A stretch of DNA of 64,000 nt from Phylloscopus collybita (GCA_027886175.1 JAJNNQ010000077.1:2728001-2792000); one strand, 5' to 3'. Shown: positions 11,741-22,187, counted from the stretch's first letter. Notes: generated by a model from the letters alone, not told the origin. Made by a program: numbers and translations.

Positions 11741-14170
11741 TTTCTTGGACAATGACCACTAGGTTTTAATCTGAAAAGATCTTGAAAGAACCCAAAAATG
11801 GCCCAAGATAGGATTTGGAGGCCTAAAGCACATGACCCATAGAGACTGAGAGCCCTGGGCTCAGCAGTGGGAAGATTGAAGACAGAATAGGAGAAGCCTG
11901 AGAGGGCGTGAAGAGTGGATTCAGAGAGGGTGGAGCTTTCCATCATTGTATTTAAGTGCCTGAGAAAGAAATAATGCCACACAGATCAGCTGGGGAGACC
12001 CAGAATGGACACCAGGAGAAAGGAATTTCTCTCCCAGGGCAGGGGTTGTGGTGCATCACATCCTACAGAAGGAGCCTGGAGCAGCCCAAGGCTGTGTGTG
12101 CCCAGGCAGAGGCAGGCAGGACGCAGAGCTGTCAGCAAAGGAAGGGCCCAGCCAGGTGGGGCAGCCGCGGGTGACGACAGCCTGCAGGGACAGAGGCACA
12201 GGGCATGGACACCGTAGGACAGCCTGGGCTGCACAGGCCACAGGGATGGGCAGCAGCTGCAAGGCCCTGACACAGCCAACTCCTGCAGCACTTGGGCCAT
12301 GGCTGCTGGCCCTGGGCCTGAGTCAGCAGGAGGGGACAAGTGACCCTTGCAGGCCTGCAAGGGCCTCATGGCCTCCTTGTCCCTGCTCAGCAGCCTGGCA
12401 GGGGCTGCCCCATGGTGCTGCCCTTGGCATTGCACATCCCCACATCCCAGTGACCTGGGAAGAGGCCTGAGCAAGGAGGGAGGGACAGGATGTGCCTTGG
12501 CAGGGGCTGGGGCTCAGGCCTTGGCTCTTTGCATTCCTGAAACACATCCAGGTTTGCTCAGCACCAGAGACACCTTTGCCTTGTTTGTCCCCACCTGTCC
12601 TCACTGTCTGGAGGTTTCTGCTCTACCTGGAACCTGGGCACACTTTCTCAGTCGTGTTTCTCTGTGGGACCCATTAGAAGTTCAAGAAAGTTTGGACTTT
12701 GAATTTGACTTGGAGTTCTTGAGAAGTTTTTTGAGCACACTCTGAGGGACTGAATCTGATGTAAACAGCACCAAATCCCCAAGAGATTAATTAAAGTCCT
12801 TGTGCTGTGTCTGTGCTGATGAGCTGGGCCGGGCTCCTGGAAGAGAGGATGATCCTGGCAACCAAGAAGAGCTTCAAAAACACATTTCTCCTGAGGAGCA
12901 GCTCCTCTCCCAGCCCAGCAGGAGAGCAGGTACCAGAGAGCAGTGAAGCAGACAGAGGCGTAAAGAGACAGGAAAGAATTCAGAGATTATGAACGGAGAA
13001 ATCTTCACAGCTTTTGAAAATTCTGAGCTTCTTCCTGGAGAAATTTTCACAGCTTTTGGCACACTCATTCTCTGGCTGCAGGGATCTCCTCAAGCTGACC
13101 CAGGACAGGACTGAGGTGACTGTAAGGATGGCTCTGCTGCCCTTTCTGCTTTGGGGGAGGATGTGCTCCAGAGCGGGGCTGCCCTGGGCACCGTCAGAGG
13201 GACAGGGCAGGACGGCTCCTGCTGCCAGGGACGGCTGCAGGGGCTGAAGCTGGGGCTGCAGCCAGGGCTGCCCAGGGCTGTCCTGCACAGCAGCTCCTGC
13301 AGCCCTCAGGGCTCTTGGCCAGCCCAGGGCATCTGCCACCTGCCAGGGGCAGCTCTCAGCCTGCCTGGGAGCTCCCATGGATGCTGGAGGGGAGCAGTGG
13401 GTGCAAGGAGTGACTCCTGCCAGGGCAGGTCCTGCTGCTGCTGCTGCTGTGGAGAGGGTGCTGTGTGTGCCAGGGCTGCTCAGAGCTCCAGCTCATGCCC
13501 AGGTCATTTCTGAGGGGACTTTTCATCAGCTCATTCAGGGCAGGAGTTTTCTGCTTGTGTCTCTGCTTTCCTGAATCTGTGCTCCCACTTTTCCGTGGCT
13601 GAGCTTGGTGGGAATAGAAACTGAGCTGTGCAGGGCAGAGCAGGGGCTGAGGCTCTTCAACCATCCCACTGAGTTTTCCTGGGAACCTCAGCAAGTGCCT
13701 GCAGCTGCCCAGGCTCCAGATCCATGCAGCATCATCTTTCCATGGTGCCCAGGCCCGGGGGAGCTGTTCTTTAATGCCTGCAGCCGGGAGCAGCTGCAGG
13801 GCAGAGCTGGCCCAGGGGCTGGGTTGGGCTCTGGCAGCTGTGGCAGGGAAGGAGCCCGGGCCCACAGGAACAGCTCGGGCTGGGACAGTTGCAGCAGCAG
13901 AGCCCTGGGCAGGGAGGGAGGGAGGCAGTGCTGAGGGCAGCCCTGCTGCTGCTGCTGCTGCTGAAGCGGCAGCTGCCAGCCCTGCCCTGCAGGGCAGACC
14001 CTGGCCTGAGCAGCACAGCTGCTGTGTCCCCTGGCAGCCAGCACAGCCCTCAGCCCGGGGGCTGGGGGCCCTCAGTCCCCTCCTGGGCCGGCAGAGCAGC
14101 TCCAGAGATGAAGGGCATCTCTGCTGCCATGTGCCCATTGCCTGCTGCCCAGGGCCTGAGGGCCACTGTC

Positions 14171-14878
14171 TTGCACTGCTGCTGCTCTCCTTGGGATGAC
14201 ATCCAAGCTGTCACTTGCCTCCAGGGGACACTGGGGGACAGGAGTGTCCTTGGCCAGGGCTGGGGCTGAGACTCTGAGAAAGGCTGAGCCACTCTGATCT
14301 GCTGTGGCTCCCTCTGCTCTCAGCTGTGTCAGGCTGATTTCCAGGGGAGCACAGTGACTGCCCTGGATCTCAGAAAGGGCAGCTGGGGACAGATGGAGTG
14401 ACAGAGCAGCTCCCCTCACCCTTCACTGAGTTACAGCCAATGCTCTTTCCTTGCACATTTCTCTCTGATCTCCCTGGGCACAGCAGGAAACCCTCTCCAA
14501 CTGCCTTTGGCCATCACTGTTCCTTAGCCCTGGCACAGGAGATGCTGCCAAGCTCCTCTGCCTCAGCAGCACTTTGGGCTGATGAAGTCCAACCCCAGGC
14601 CTGGCCCCTGTCCCTGTTCCCATGGCCCCACTGCTGCAGAGCAGAGCTGAACCCTGGGTGTCCATGGGCAGAGCCCCTGCTGGTCACAGCAACGGGGCCA
14701 GATCCCAGCAGAGCTCCAGGCACGGGGCTGAAGGAAGGGCTCTGAGAAAAGGAGACTTGGGTGGCACAGAGCAGCAGGGCCAGGTCTGGGAGAAGGGGCT
14801 TGGACACTGCTCAGCAAAATCTGCCCAAATTTGTCACTGTGTCCTCCTTCACCAGGACTGCATGGGCAGAGTGAGGAA
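14171..14878 (+). promoter_or_regulatory. OR1 upstream region and splice acceptor
   Basis: The region upstream of OR1 is closely matched upstream of OR2 (about 25257-25948), where an extra stretch of roughly 290 bp is present. A pyrimidine-rich ccttcaccag at about 14846-14856 is a plausible acceptor 5' of the coding exon. OR genes usually carry noncoding 5' exons joined to a single coding exon. No TATA box or transcription start can be placed from sequence alone. Confidence 0.4.
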
Positions 14879-15811
14879 ATGTCCAACAGCAGCTCCATCA
14901 GGCACTTCCTCCTGCTGGCATTGGCAGACAGGCGGCAGCTGCAGCTCCTGCACTTCTGCCTCTTCCTGGGCATCTCCCTGGCTGCCCTCCTGGGCAACGG
15001 CCTCATCATCAGCGCCGTAGCCTGCGGCCACCACCTGCACAGCCCCATGTTCTTCTTCCTGCTCAACCTGGCCCTCACTGACCTGGGCTGCATCCTAACC
15101 ACTGTCCCCAAAGCCATGCACAATTCCCTCTGGGACACCAGGAACATCTCCTACACAGGATGTGTTACTCAGGTCTTTATGTTTGTATTTTTCATTTCAG
15201 CAGAGTTTTCTCTGCTGACCATCATGTGCTACGACCACTACGTGTCCATCTGCAAACCCCTGCACTACGGGACCCTCCTGGGCAGCAGAGCTTGTGTCCA
15301 CATGGCAGCAGCTGCCTGGGCCAGTGCCTTTCTCTATGCTCTCATGCACACAGCCAATACATTTTCCCTGCCCCTGTGCCATGGCAATGCCCTGGGCCAG
15401 TTCTTCTGTGAAATCCCACAGATCCTCAAGCTCTCCTGCTCCAAATCCTACCTCAGGGAACTTGAGCTTCTTGCTGTTAGTGTCTGTGTAGCTTTTGGTT
15501 GTTTTGTGTTCATTATTTTCTCCTATGTGCAGATCTTCAGGGCTGTGCTGAGGATCCCCTCTGAGCAGGGACGGCACAAAGCCTTTTCCACCTGCCTCCC
15601 TCACCTGGCCGTGCTCTCTCTGTTTGTCAGCACTGGCATGTTTGCCAACCTGAAGCCCCCCTCCATCTCCTCCTCATCCCTGGATTTGGCCCTGTCAGTT
15701 CTGTACTCGGTGGTGCCTCCAGCCCTGAACCCCCTCATCTACAGCCTGAGGAACCAGGAACTCAAGGCTGCACTGTGGAGATTGATGACTGGATGGTGTC
15801 AGGAACATTAA
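14879..15811 (+). CDS. Olfactory receptor, OR14-like, copy 1 (DRY changed to DHY)
   Basis: A single-exon 310-residue rhodopsin-class odorant receptor of the ciliary membrane of olfactory neurons, signalling through Golf/adenylyl cyclase as known for the family. Visible features: an N-terminal glycosylation site NSS at residues 3-5, LHSPMF at 54-59, conserved Cys95 and Cys177, KAFSTC at 234-239 and NPLIY at 284-288. The length is normal. I chose ATG 14879, the start shared by the paralogues, over an in-frame ATG at 14831 that lies 5' of the likely splice acceptor. Oddity: the TM3 DRY motif reads DHY (codon 120, CAC at 15236-15238). The other two copies have CGC, so one CpG-type transition explains it. 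That arginine is normally important for G-protein coupling, so reduced signalling is inferred. Confidence 0.93.
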   Translation: MSNSSSIRHFLLLALADRRQLQLLHFCLFLGISLAALLGNGLIISAVACGHHLHSPMFFFLLNLALTDLGCILTTVPKAMHNSLWDTRNISYTGCVTQVFMFVFFISAEFSLLTIMCYDHYVSICKPLHYGTLLGSRACVHMAAAAWASAFLYALMHTANTFSLPLCHGNALGQFFCEIPQILKLSCSKSYLRELELLAVSVCVAFGCFVFIIFSYVQIFRAVLRIPSEQGRHKAFSTCLPHLAVLSLFVSTGMFANLKPPSISSSSLDLALSVLYSVVPPALNPLIYSLRNQELKAALWRLMTGWCQEH

Positions 15812-15841
15812 AATGCTAAACAATTTCTGCAAATAATTTGT

Positions 15842-15847
15842 AATAAA
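15842..15847 (+). terminator. AATAAA poly(A) signal, OR1
   Basis: Canonical hexamer about 30 bases after the stop codon, in the same position as in the two paralogues. Confidence 0.6.
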
Positions 15848-15989
15848 TTAATCTTTGATAATTCTTGTTGGTTTCACTTTGGAGGTTATTTTTCTTTGTT
15901 TTACTATTTTAATATTGTCCACAAAAAATGTCAGTGATTTTCCCATTTCTCATTTTGTTTCTCTCCACCTTGACTGTGCGAAACACAGG

Positions 15990-16870
15990 GTCAATGAGGG
16001 GCTGTGCTCTTGGTAGCTCTAAAGGAACTCAAGGATGTCCCAGCCAAGTTTTCTGCAGAGATGCCCCTTTGGTTCCCTTCTCTGCAGCTGCAGCAGCAAT
16101 GTCTGTGTGCAGAGCTGGGGGCAGATCAGTGCTGGCACAGCAGCTGTGGCCAGCAGCAGCAGCAGCACTTGGTGCTGCCAGTGCTGCTGCCGTGGCCCTG
16201 CCCCGCTGCCCTCCTGGCCCTGCTGTTGCTGTAGGGCCTGAGTGCTCTCGGGGCCGGGCACAGGGCTGGGGGTGGCAGTGCCGGGGCTGCAGCAGGGACA
16301 GGCCATGGGCACTGCTGGCACAGCAGCAGTGCTGAGGCCTCAGCCCAGGGCCTGGGGGCTGCAGGCTCCTTGCCCAGGCTCTCTCCACAACACATTGCCC
16401 AGGCCAATGCTGAGCAGAGAAAAGCCCCGGCAGCAGCCCCAGGCTGGCCGTGGGCAGGCTGGGGGCAAACAGCACGGCTGGGGCTCTGCAAGGGCCCTGG
16501 GCAAGCACACGGCAAGGAGCAGCAGAGCAGGGCCTGATCCATCCCCACTGCGCTGGACACCCCAGGCCAGCGGCCCACAGCCTCCTCATGCACCTGCCAA
16601 CAACATCCCCCCTCTGCAGCCCTGGCCTCTCCCCCAGCTCACACAGCTGCCGCAGCCTTGCAGGCACAGCCACAGCAGCACTGCCTCAGGAGCCCCTGTT
16701 TGCCCTGCCCAGAGCAGGCCTGAGCACCCCCATGGGGTTGGTGTGGGGAGATGAAGCTGAGGGAGCACAAATGGCAGCAGGGCCTGGGGCCAGGAAGGGC
16801 TGGGCCACAGCAGGGAAAACCCTCAGGTTTGTGGTGGCCTCTGAAGTCAGCCAGAAAAGTTTCTTCCCCT
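15990..16870. repeat. CAG/CTG-rich block downstream of OR, copy 1
   Basis: A GC-rich block with short CAG and CTG runs, nearly identical in all three units (about 27060-27960 and 49890-50800). An antisense frame of about 214 codons and shorter plus-strand frames stay open in every copy. Residue content is only what triplet-rich DNA gives, with no domain, so I do not call a gene. Confidence 0.7.
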
Positions 16871-16964
16871 GACCTGTGAATTTTTGTCCTATCTGAGAGC
16901 AGTCTGCAGATGTTTCTCAGATCCAGCTGTCATTGGTTCAAGCAACAGTGATCATGTCCAGGGA

Positions 16965-17201
16965 TGTTACACCCGCTTGCAGGGAAACAGGCAGGACAAG
17001 TCTCTTTGTTAAACTCAAGAATCCATTTTATTCACCCTGCCCTGGGCCGGGGAGGAGGTGAGACCAAGAGGAAGAACAGAGCTGGGTCATGAGTTTTACA
17101 GGGAATTCAGGGGAGGAGTCTTAGGGTTTGGGTCAAGGGAGGAGATGACACAAGGACAGTAAGATCAGATTTCAGCCTCATTAAAAGTGGGAGACTCCAC
17201 A
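16965..17201 (-). mobile_element. LTR-like element, minus strand, copy 1
   Basis: Read on the minus strand, it starts TGTGGAGTC directly after an AAATGGAGGAAT purine tract. It holds AATAAAATGG about 70 bases before its end and finishes GTGTAACA. This is the layout of a 3' LTR behind a polypurine tract. The matching sites in units 2 and 3 have lost the terminal CA. Sequence to the right (17202-17700) could be remnant internal retroviral DNA, but no domain is recognisable. Confidence 0.4.
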
Positions 17202-17700
17202 ATTCCTCCATTTATAAATTGGTTATTACAAGGTGATTCTTGTGAATATGACCCCAATTGTCACTGAGGGATGGGCAGGAGGCATCCACCAGCCAGGGAA
17301 TTCTGAATCACCTCAATACAAAATAGATTCCTATGAAATAACTTCAATGAAGTAGATCACAGGCTTGTAGGTGACAACTGTGTGTACCTAAGCTTTGCAA
17401 CATCAACAAGAAATGAGAACCATCCATTCCAAAAGGAATAAATGATGTAGGATGCTCCAACATAAAATCCAAAGCCACTCCCACCTCTGGCTTTGGAGGG
17501 CTGTGGTGGAGGGATGTGTGTGTGACACTCCTGACATTTTAGAGTATGCTTGGAGTATGTTTCCACAAGGGGAAGAATCAAGGAGCAAGAATCTGAAGGA
17601 CTGAACAAGAGAAGGGTGCATCCAAAGAAGCAAGAGACAGGCAATTGACTGAAACTATCCAGACCATTCCTGAAGGGCAGAGCCTCCTCAGGAACCTCAT
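17202..17700. other. Conserved unit block, no gene recognised
   Basis: Repeated in units 2 (28254-28760) and 3 (51101-51610). A 95-codon minus-strand frame exists in copy 1 only in this form and is shifted in the others, so it is unlikely to be coding. Confidence 0.5.
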
Positions 17701-17701
17701 T

Positions 17702-18250
17702 TCACTGCGTTCTCTTCACATCCAAGCTGGGCACCAGAATCTGTGGGTGTCCAGGGCCCCAGGACTCCATGGCTCCAGGAATCCATGTGTGGAATCCATG
17801 GCTCTGTGACCTCACGGCCGGACTCCAGGGCTGTCTCCTGGGCAGCCAGAGAACGTTGGTGCCAGCGGGAGGGGTGGCAGTGCAGGCACACTGACACTTG
17901 AGAGGCACCTGCTGCTGCACCTGCTGCTGCTGCTGGCACTGCTGCTGCTGGCACTGCTGTTGGCATTTCTGCTGGTGCTGGCACTGCTGCTGCCCCTGCT
18001 GGCAGTGCCCTGGGGTGGCAGAGCAGCAGCACCTGCAGCCCTGCAGCCTGCGAGGCGCTGGCAGCTCAGGGCAGAGCCCAATGACCCAGCTGGGATTGCA
18101 CTTGAGGATGGACATGGAGAAGGGAATCTGTGCCCACACAGTGCTCAGAGCAGGTCTGGGGCAAGGAGGGAGGGAGGGAAGGAGGGTGGATGAATCCCCT
18201 TCCCACCACTACCAAGGGAAGGCCTTGGTGAGGGCAAGAGGGCCTTGACC
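17702..18250. other. CTG-rich block with open frames on both strands, copy 1
   Basis: On the minus strand, an ATG-started frame of 145 codons (18139 to 17702) encodes a Cys/Gln-rich segment, with CQQ-type repeats at its centre and conserved flanks. On the plus strand, the same DNA reads as a leucine run resembling a signal peptide but without an ATG. Both readings stay open in units 2 and 3 because length changes are whole triplets. A triplet-repeat locus explains this without coding. A small Cys/Gln-rich protein remains possible on the minus strand. Unresolved. Confidence 0.3.
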
Positions 18251-18650
18251 TGACACCCAGCCCTTCAGAGACCCAGCTGCCAGCTCCGGCTCAGCCCACA
18301 CTGAGCGGGATTCCATCAGGCCTTGGCTCAAGGCAGTGGCAGGGGCAGAAGTGATGGCAGCAGCTGGAATGCAGGCCCATGCTTTCCTTCTCCCCAGCCC
18401 ATTTGGCAACATCTGGGCAATGTCTGTCTGCAGCCAGCTTGGGAGCCCTTCCTCTCCTCCCCCTGCTTGGGGGACTGAGCTTGGATTCTCTGTCATCCTC
18501 AGTGCTGAACTTCTGTCTCCTCCAACCTGGCTGTTCAGGGTTTGTGTTTCCTGTGTCTCTCACCTTCCTCCCCTTCCTCCTTCCCACCTGCTCACAGATC
18601 TCTGGGCAGCTGGCTCTGGAACTTGCAGCAGCAAAGTTTTCCAAATTTCC
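18250..18650. other. No gene seen
   Basis: Moderately GC-rich sequence shared with units 2 and 3. Open frames here lack any recognisable domain. Confidence 0.5.
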
Positions 18651-19145
18651 CAAACTCCTCTCAAAAATTCCCCAAAATGAACCCCAAAATTTCGCCCATA
18701 TTTCCCCTAAAATTCTCCAAAACCTCCCAAAATTCCCCAAATTTTCCCCCAAATTCCCCAAAATTTCCCAAAATTCCTTGAATTTTCCCCTTAAATTCCC
18801 CAAACTCTCCAAAAATTCATTAAAGTTTTCCTCTGAATTCCCCAAATTTTCCTACATCTCCCAAAATGACCCAAAATTTCTCCAATTTTTCCCTTAAATC
18901 CCCCAAAATCTCCAAAAATTCCCCCAAATTTCCCTCCAAATCCCCAAAGTTTTCTCATATTTCCTCCAAAATTCCCCTCAAATTCTTCAAAACCTCCCAA
19001 AATTCCCCAAAACTTCACCCAAATTCCCTCAGATCTCTCAAATCCCCCCAAATTTTCCTCAGATGTCCCCAGATTTTCCTAAATTCCCCCCAAAATTTCC
19101 CAAAATGACCCAAAATGACCCAAAATTTCCATCAAATTCCCCAAA
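18650..19145 (+). repeat. CCCCAAAATTT minisatellite, copy 1
   Basis: A degenerate tandem array of CCCCAAATT/CCCCAAAATTTCCC words with a short variable period. The other strand is GGGG alternating with TTTT/AATTTT. It is present in units 2 and 3 at the same place and is longer there. Lysine/proline/phenylalanine-rich frames through it are artefacts. Confidence 0.9.
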
Positions 19146-19526
19146 TACAAAGGGAGGGCACAGACTACCTCCCAATGGGAGACAAGGTGGGAGTGGAACA
19201 GGGTTGGAGGGACATGTAGGGCAGCAAATGAGGGTGCCTGGGGAGGGATCCCCTCTGTCCTTGCCCTATCACTCAGCTCTCCTCTCTGAACTTTCTGGAA
19301 GCTGGGAGGAGCAGCTGGGTGACAGACAAGGCCCAGAGGAGGGGGCTGGGGGAGAATAGAAGGAGGATTGACAACTCAAACAGAACTGTCAGGGAAAGAG
19401 AGGGGAGACAAGGGAACAGACCATCAAACAGAATATAACAGGGAGTAAAACCAACGACACAATACAACACTTCTTGAGGCAGTACAGTCTGAATCTGGGC
19501 TCTTTCCTCCTTTCTCTCTCTTTCAG

Positions 19527-20076
19527 GGAAGAATCAGCCATGGGTGAAGGAATCCTGCACATGTGCCTCGTGCTGATGGCCTTGGTGGGTGTCAACCAGC
19601 TGCTGCAGCCCTTGGAAAAGAAGGGAATTGTTCCCCAGGGCGGGGAAGAAACCCTCCAGAGGATGAAGATGTGCAAGGTGAGACTTGGGTTGCACCAGCT
19701 GCAGCTGGAGAAGGCAATTGCAGACCTGGAAGCCACCCAGGAGGCTCCAGCACAGCCTGCAGTGCACCTGGAGAGGAAGATCCAGCGGCACACGTGTGCC
19801 ATGTTGGGCTTGGTCATCCCTGTGCTGCTCGTGCTCTGCAGGCAGCACTGGCAGGGAGCCACAGCACTGCACACAGGACAAGGACACACTGACCTGGGGC
19901 TCCTGGCCAAAGCCTGCAGAGGAGTGACCCTCCTGACCAAGCCCTGTGTGCTGCTCAGGGCCATTTCCATCTCCATGGGCAGAACTCGAGGAGATCTCTG
20001 GGTACTTGCAGGGAGACTGCTCCGATTGCCCCTGAAATTACTTTGTTCCACCACCAAAGTCTTTGTGCTTTGTGAG
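19527..20076 (+). CDS. Coding exon of unrecognised protein, copy 1, cut by ERV1
   Basis: An exon with a strong acceptor (a long pyrimidine tract ending CAG at 19524-19526). ATG is at 19540 and the frame is open for 179 codons to GAG at 20074-20076, where the intact copy in unit 2 has a splice donor. The protein has a Gln/Glu/Leu-rich, possibly coiled-coil stretch at about residues 28-65, then a probable membrane segment (CAMLGLVIPVLLVLC), then a basic amphipathic tail. I do not recognise the family. Here the donor region is altered (gtgag occurs once, not twice) and the ERV1 LTR begins two bases after the exon, so normal splicing to a downstream exon is doubtful. Confidence 0.55.
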
Positions 20077-20078
20077 CT

Positions 20079-20372
20079 TGTTGCCGATACGGCACAAAGT
20101 GAGGCCCGGTGCGATTGAACGGCACGGCTGCTACACTCCAGCTCGCTCGGTCCATTGCTCACAGAACACCAATGTGGTGGATGGCAAAATGGCGTTTATT
20201 GAAACTTGCACAGAGTTTTTATAACTTTTGCTACCAAAACTCCACCTGTCTGCTTGGGTCATCCTTCATATGTGATTGGCTGACCCAGCAGGCCTACCAA
20301 TGGAGAAGCCTAAACTTATCACCTACCCGTACACCCGAGATCTTCCGAGAACGCCTGTCCCTAGCTGCTACA
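20079..20372 (-). repeat. ERV1 3' LTR
   Basis: 294 bp. Minus-strand ends are TGTAGC and CAACA. AATAAA (plus-strand tttatt at about 20190) lies before the R/U5 part. It differs from the 5' LTR at six positions. Confidence 0.93.
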
Positions 20373-20388
20373 TTTCCCCCCCCTCTAT
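20373..20388 (-). other. ERV1 polypurine tract
   Basis: Minus-strand AGAGGGGGGGGAAA lies immediately 5' of the 3' LTR, the expected plus-strand priming site. Confidence 0.85.
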
Positions 20389-20630
20389 GATTAACTAAAC
20401 ATGCTAAGACTTATAAACGCAAAACTTTTAAAATTAGTATCTTAAATGACTAAATCATCAAATTGTTAGTAAACTACAAAACTGGTTAACTTCAAACTAA
20501 ATAACTATAACATTCTTAAAACTGGTAGGTACTTATCACTTATCTCTAACCACTTAAAAAAGCTGCTGACGTTGCACTAACATTATGTCAAATCGCTCTA
20601 AGCGATTTCTAGCAAATTGCACTAACTTAT

Positions 20631-22187
20631 TCAGTACACAAGGCCCAAAAATAACACAAGCAGAATCATCACGATCGGTCCGATCGTGGACACCAGAGTG
20701 ACAAGCCATGGTGACCGATCGAACAGGGACTTGAACCACCCTTGCTGGGCTTCTCTTTCTTCCCTTCTGTGGGCAAGTCTCTGCCTCAGCTCTGCCATCG
20801 TGTCCCGAACGAGACCTGTGTGATCAGCATAAAAACAACACTCTTCTCCCAGGGCTGCACAAAGGCCTCCTTGTTGCATGAGCAAAAGATCAAGACCTCG
20901 TCGGTTCTGCAAAACAACTTCAGAAAGAGAAGACAGTGATTTTTCTAGAAAGGATATGGATTTCTCAATTCTCTGCAGGTCTTCGTCGATTGCCGTTTGG
21001 AGCTCCTGCAAACCGTGATGCTGGGTCGCAAGGGCAGAAACACCTGTGGCGGCACCGGTCGCTCCCAGACCGAGTAGCATTGCTACTGTCGCACCTGCTA
21101 TGATCGCTCTTTTCCGGAGCCGAAGAGATGGTGCAGAATCGATGAAGTTGTCCATCATGTGATCCACTTCTTCTTCCGAGTGGTACAAAATCCTGGGAAC
21201 GATAACAACTTGCACACAGAAATCGTTAGAGACGTCAAAAGATGAGAGAAGCACACAAGGACTCACACCTGTTCGGTGGCAAACCCAAGTACCTGATGCA
21301 AATGGGATAGCCCATTTGCGACGTTTATTGATGCTGAGAAAAGTTTTGCAGCTGCGGGTACTTTGCTTTGCCAGAGCTTCATTGCCAAAACACAGTCCTT
21401 GACCTATCACCTGGCTCAAGGTGATTCCTCTCCGTGGTGAATCCCACCTGCACCGGACTGGGTTACTAGTGTCTGAATAAGTGAAAAAAGCATCCAAAGC
21501 AATGCCTTCATAAAAGGGTGGTTGTGCATCGAAGCACAGCCAACAAGAACTTGTAAAATTGGAACTGGTTTGGTTCAGCGACAGAAACGTTATGTTCACC
21601 ATGTGGTAAAGCACGTCATAAGGGGCTATTTGTGGTTCTTGCCAAGATGGCAATGCACCGACTGAGCCAGTGGCCTTGGACCAGTCCTCCCTTAAAATTT
21701 TGTTGGGCCCAATCACTTTGGGAATTTGAGGTACAATTTTGACAATTTGCACTAACATGCCTGGGTCTTGAAAAGGGTGATGGATGAACACTGACCACTT
21801 TTTCCCCGCCATCCAACCAGGGTCCTCCGGATGCAATATATCCACCTCAAAATGACTGCAATTGCCAAACGTGTGCGCCCTTCCATTGCTAGCAAAGTCT
21901 GGAAGTGCACAACCTCTCGGTCCCCACTTGGCTTGTAAAAACTCATCTCCCTTCTCCGGCTTCCACGAACGACTACTACTCAAGACAATCGTTTCACATC
22001 CCCAATACCCACAAAAATAATACCTTGGATAATTGCAGTAGCTCTTCCCTGGATACACACTGGGACACCAATAGGTTTCCCAACAAACTGGATGGAGGGC
22101 AATAGGTGGTCTCGAGGAGAACATGACACTACAAGTTTTCTGGCCAGGAAACAAGTCTTCCATTGTTACTATGAACTTAGGGTGCAT
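20631..22187 (-). CDS. env: ERV1 env, 518-codon open frame, ends incomplete
   Basis: Retroviral envelope glycoprotein (surface plus transmembrane subunits). It has CWLC at residues 215-218, a dibasic cleavage site RLRKR at 356-360, a Gly/Ala-rich fusion-peptide-like stretch from 361, a CX6CC motif (Cys443, Cys450, Cys451) and a membrane anchor at about 494-517. The CWLC plus CX6CC pair marks the covalently linked gamma-type Env. The frame ends right after the anchor. The likely cytoplasmic tail continues in another frame, so a one-base slip near the T-run at about 20650 is inferred. No signal peptide precedes the open frame, probably removed with pol. A functional surface protein is therefore doubtful. 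Confidence 0.85.
   Translation of the reverse strand: MHPKFIVTMEDLFPGQKTCSVMFSSRPPIALHPVCWETYWCPSVYPGKSYCNYPRYYFCGYWGCETIVLSSSRSWKPEKGDEFLQAKWGPRGCALPDFASNGRAHTFGNCSHFEVDILHPEDPGWMAGKKWSVFIHHPFQDPGMLVQIVKIVPQIPKVIGPNKILREDWSKATGSVGALPSWQEPQIAPYDVLYHMVNITFLSLNQTSSNFTSSCWLCFDAQPPFYEGIALDAFFTYSDTSNPVRCRWDSPRRGITLSQVIGQGLCFGNEALAKQSTRSCKTFLSINKRRKWAIPFASGTWVCHRTGVSPCVLLSSFDVSNDFCVQVVIVPRILYHSEEEVDHMMDNFIDSAPSLRLRKRAIIAGATVAMLLGLGATGAATGVSALATQHHGLQELQTAIDEDLQRIEKSISFLEKSLSSLSEVVLQNRRGLDLLLMQQGGLCAALGEECCFYADHTGLVRDTMAELRQRLAHRREEREAQQGWFKSLFDRSPWLVTLVSTIGPIVMILLVLFLGLVY

Larger units (their letters stand above)
9097..14170 (-). repeat. Right arm of large inverted repeat
   Basis: Reverse complement of 1-5278, with the satellite block at 9220-10930 and the GC-rich repeat at about 12050-12750. 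It also carries a copy of the CAG-bearing region at about 12800-14170. It differs from the left arm by lacking the solo LTR and by carrying an extra LTR/CR1 segment. Its outer end passes directly into the region upstream of OR1. Confidence 0.85.

Noticed and set aside
14831..14878. Upstream in-frame ATG extending OR1 by 16 residues
   Set aside because: It lies before the likely splice acceptor, is absent in the paralogues, and OR proteins of this type start at the MSNSSS position.
16029..16673. 214-codon antisense frame conserved in three units
   Set aside because: GC- and CAG-rich DNA leaves several frames open at once. There is no recognisable domain, and conservation is explained by recent duplication.
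18379..19108. Lys/Pro/Phe/Ser-rich frames in the CCCCAAAATTT arrays
   Set aside because: Pure low-complexity translation; frames are not kept between copies.
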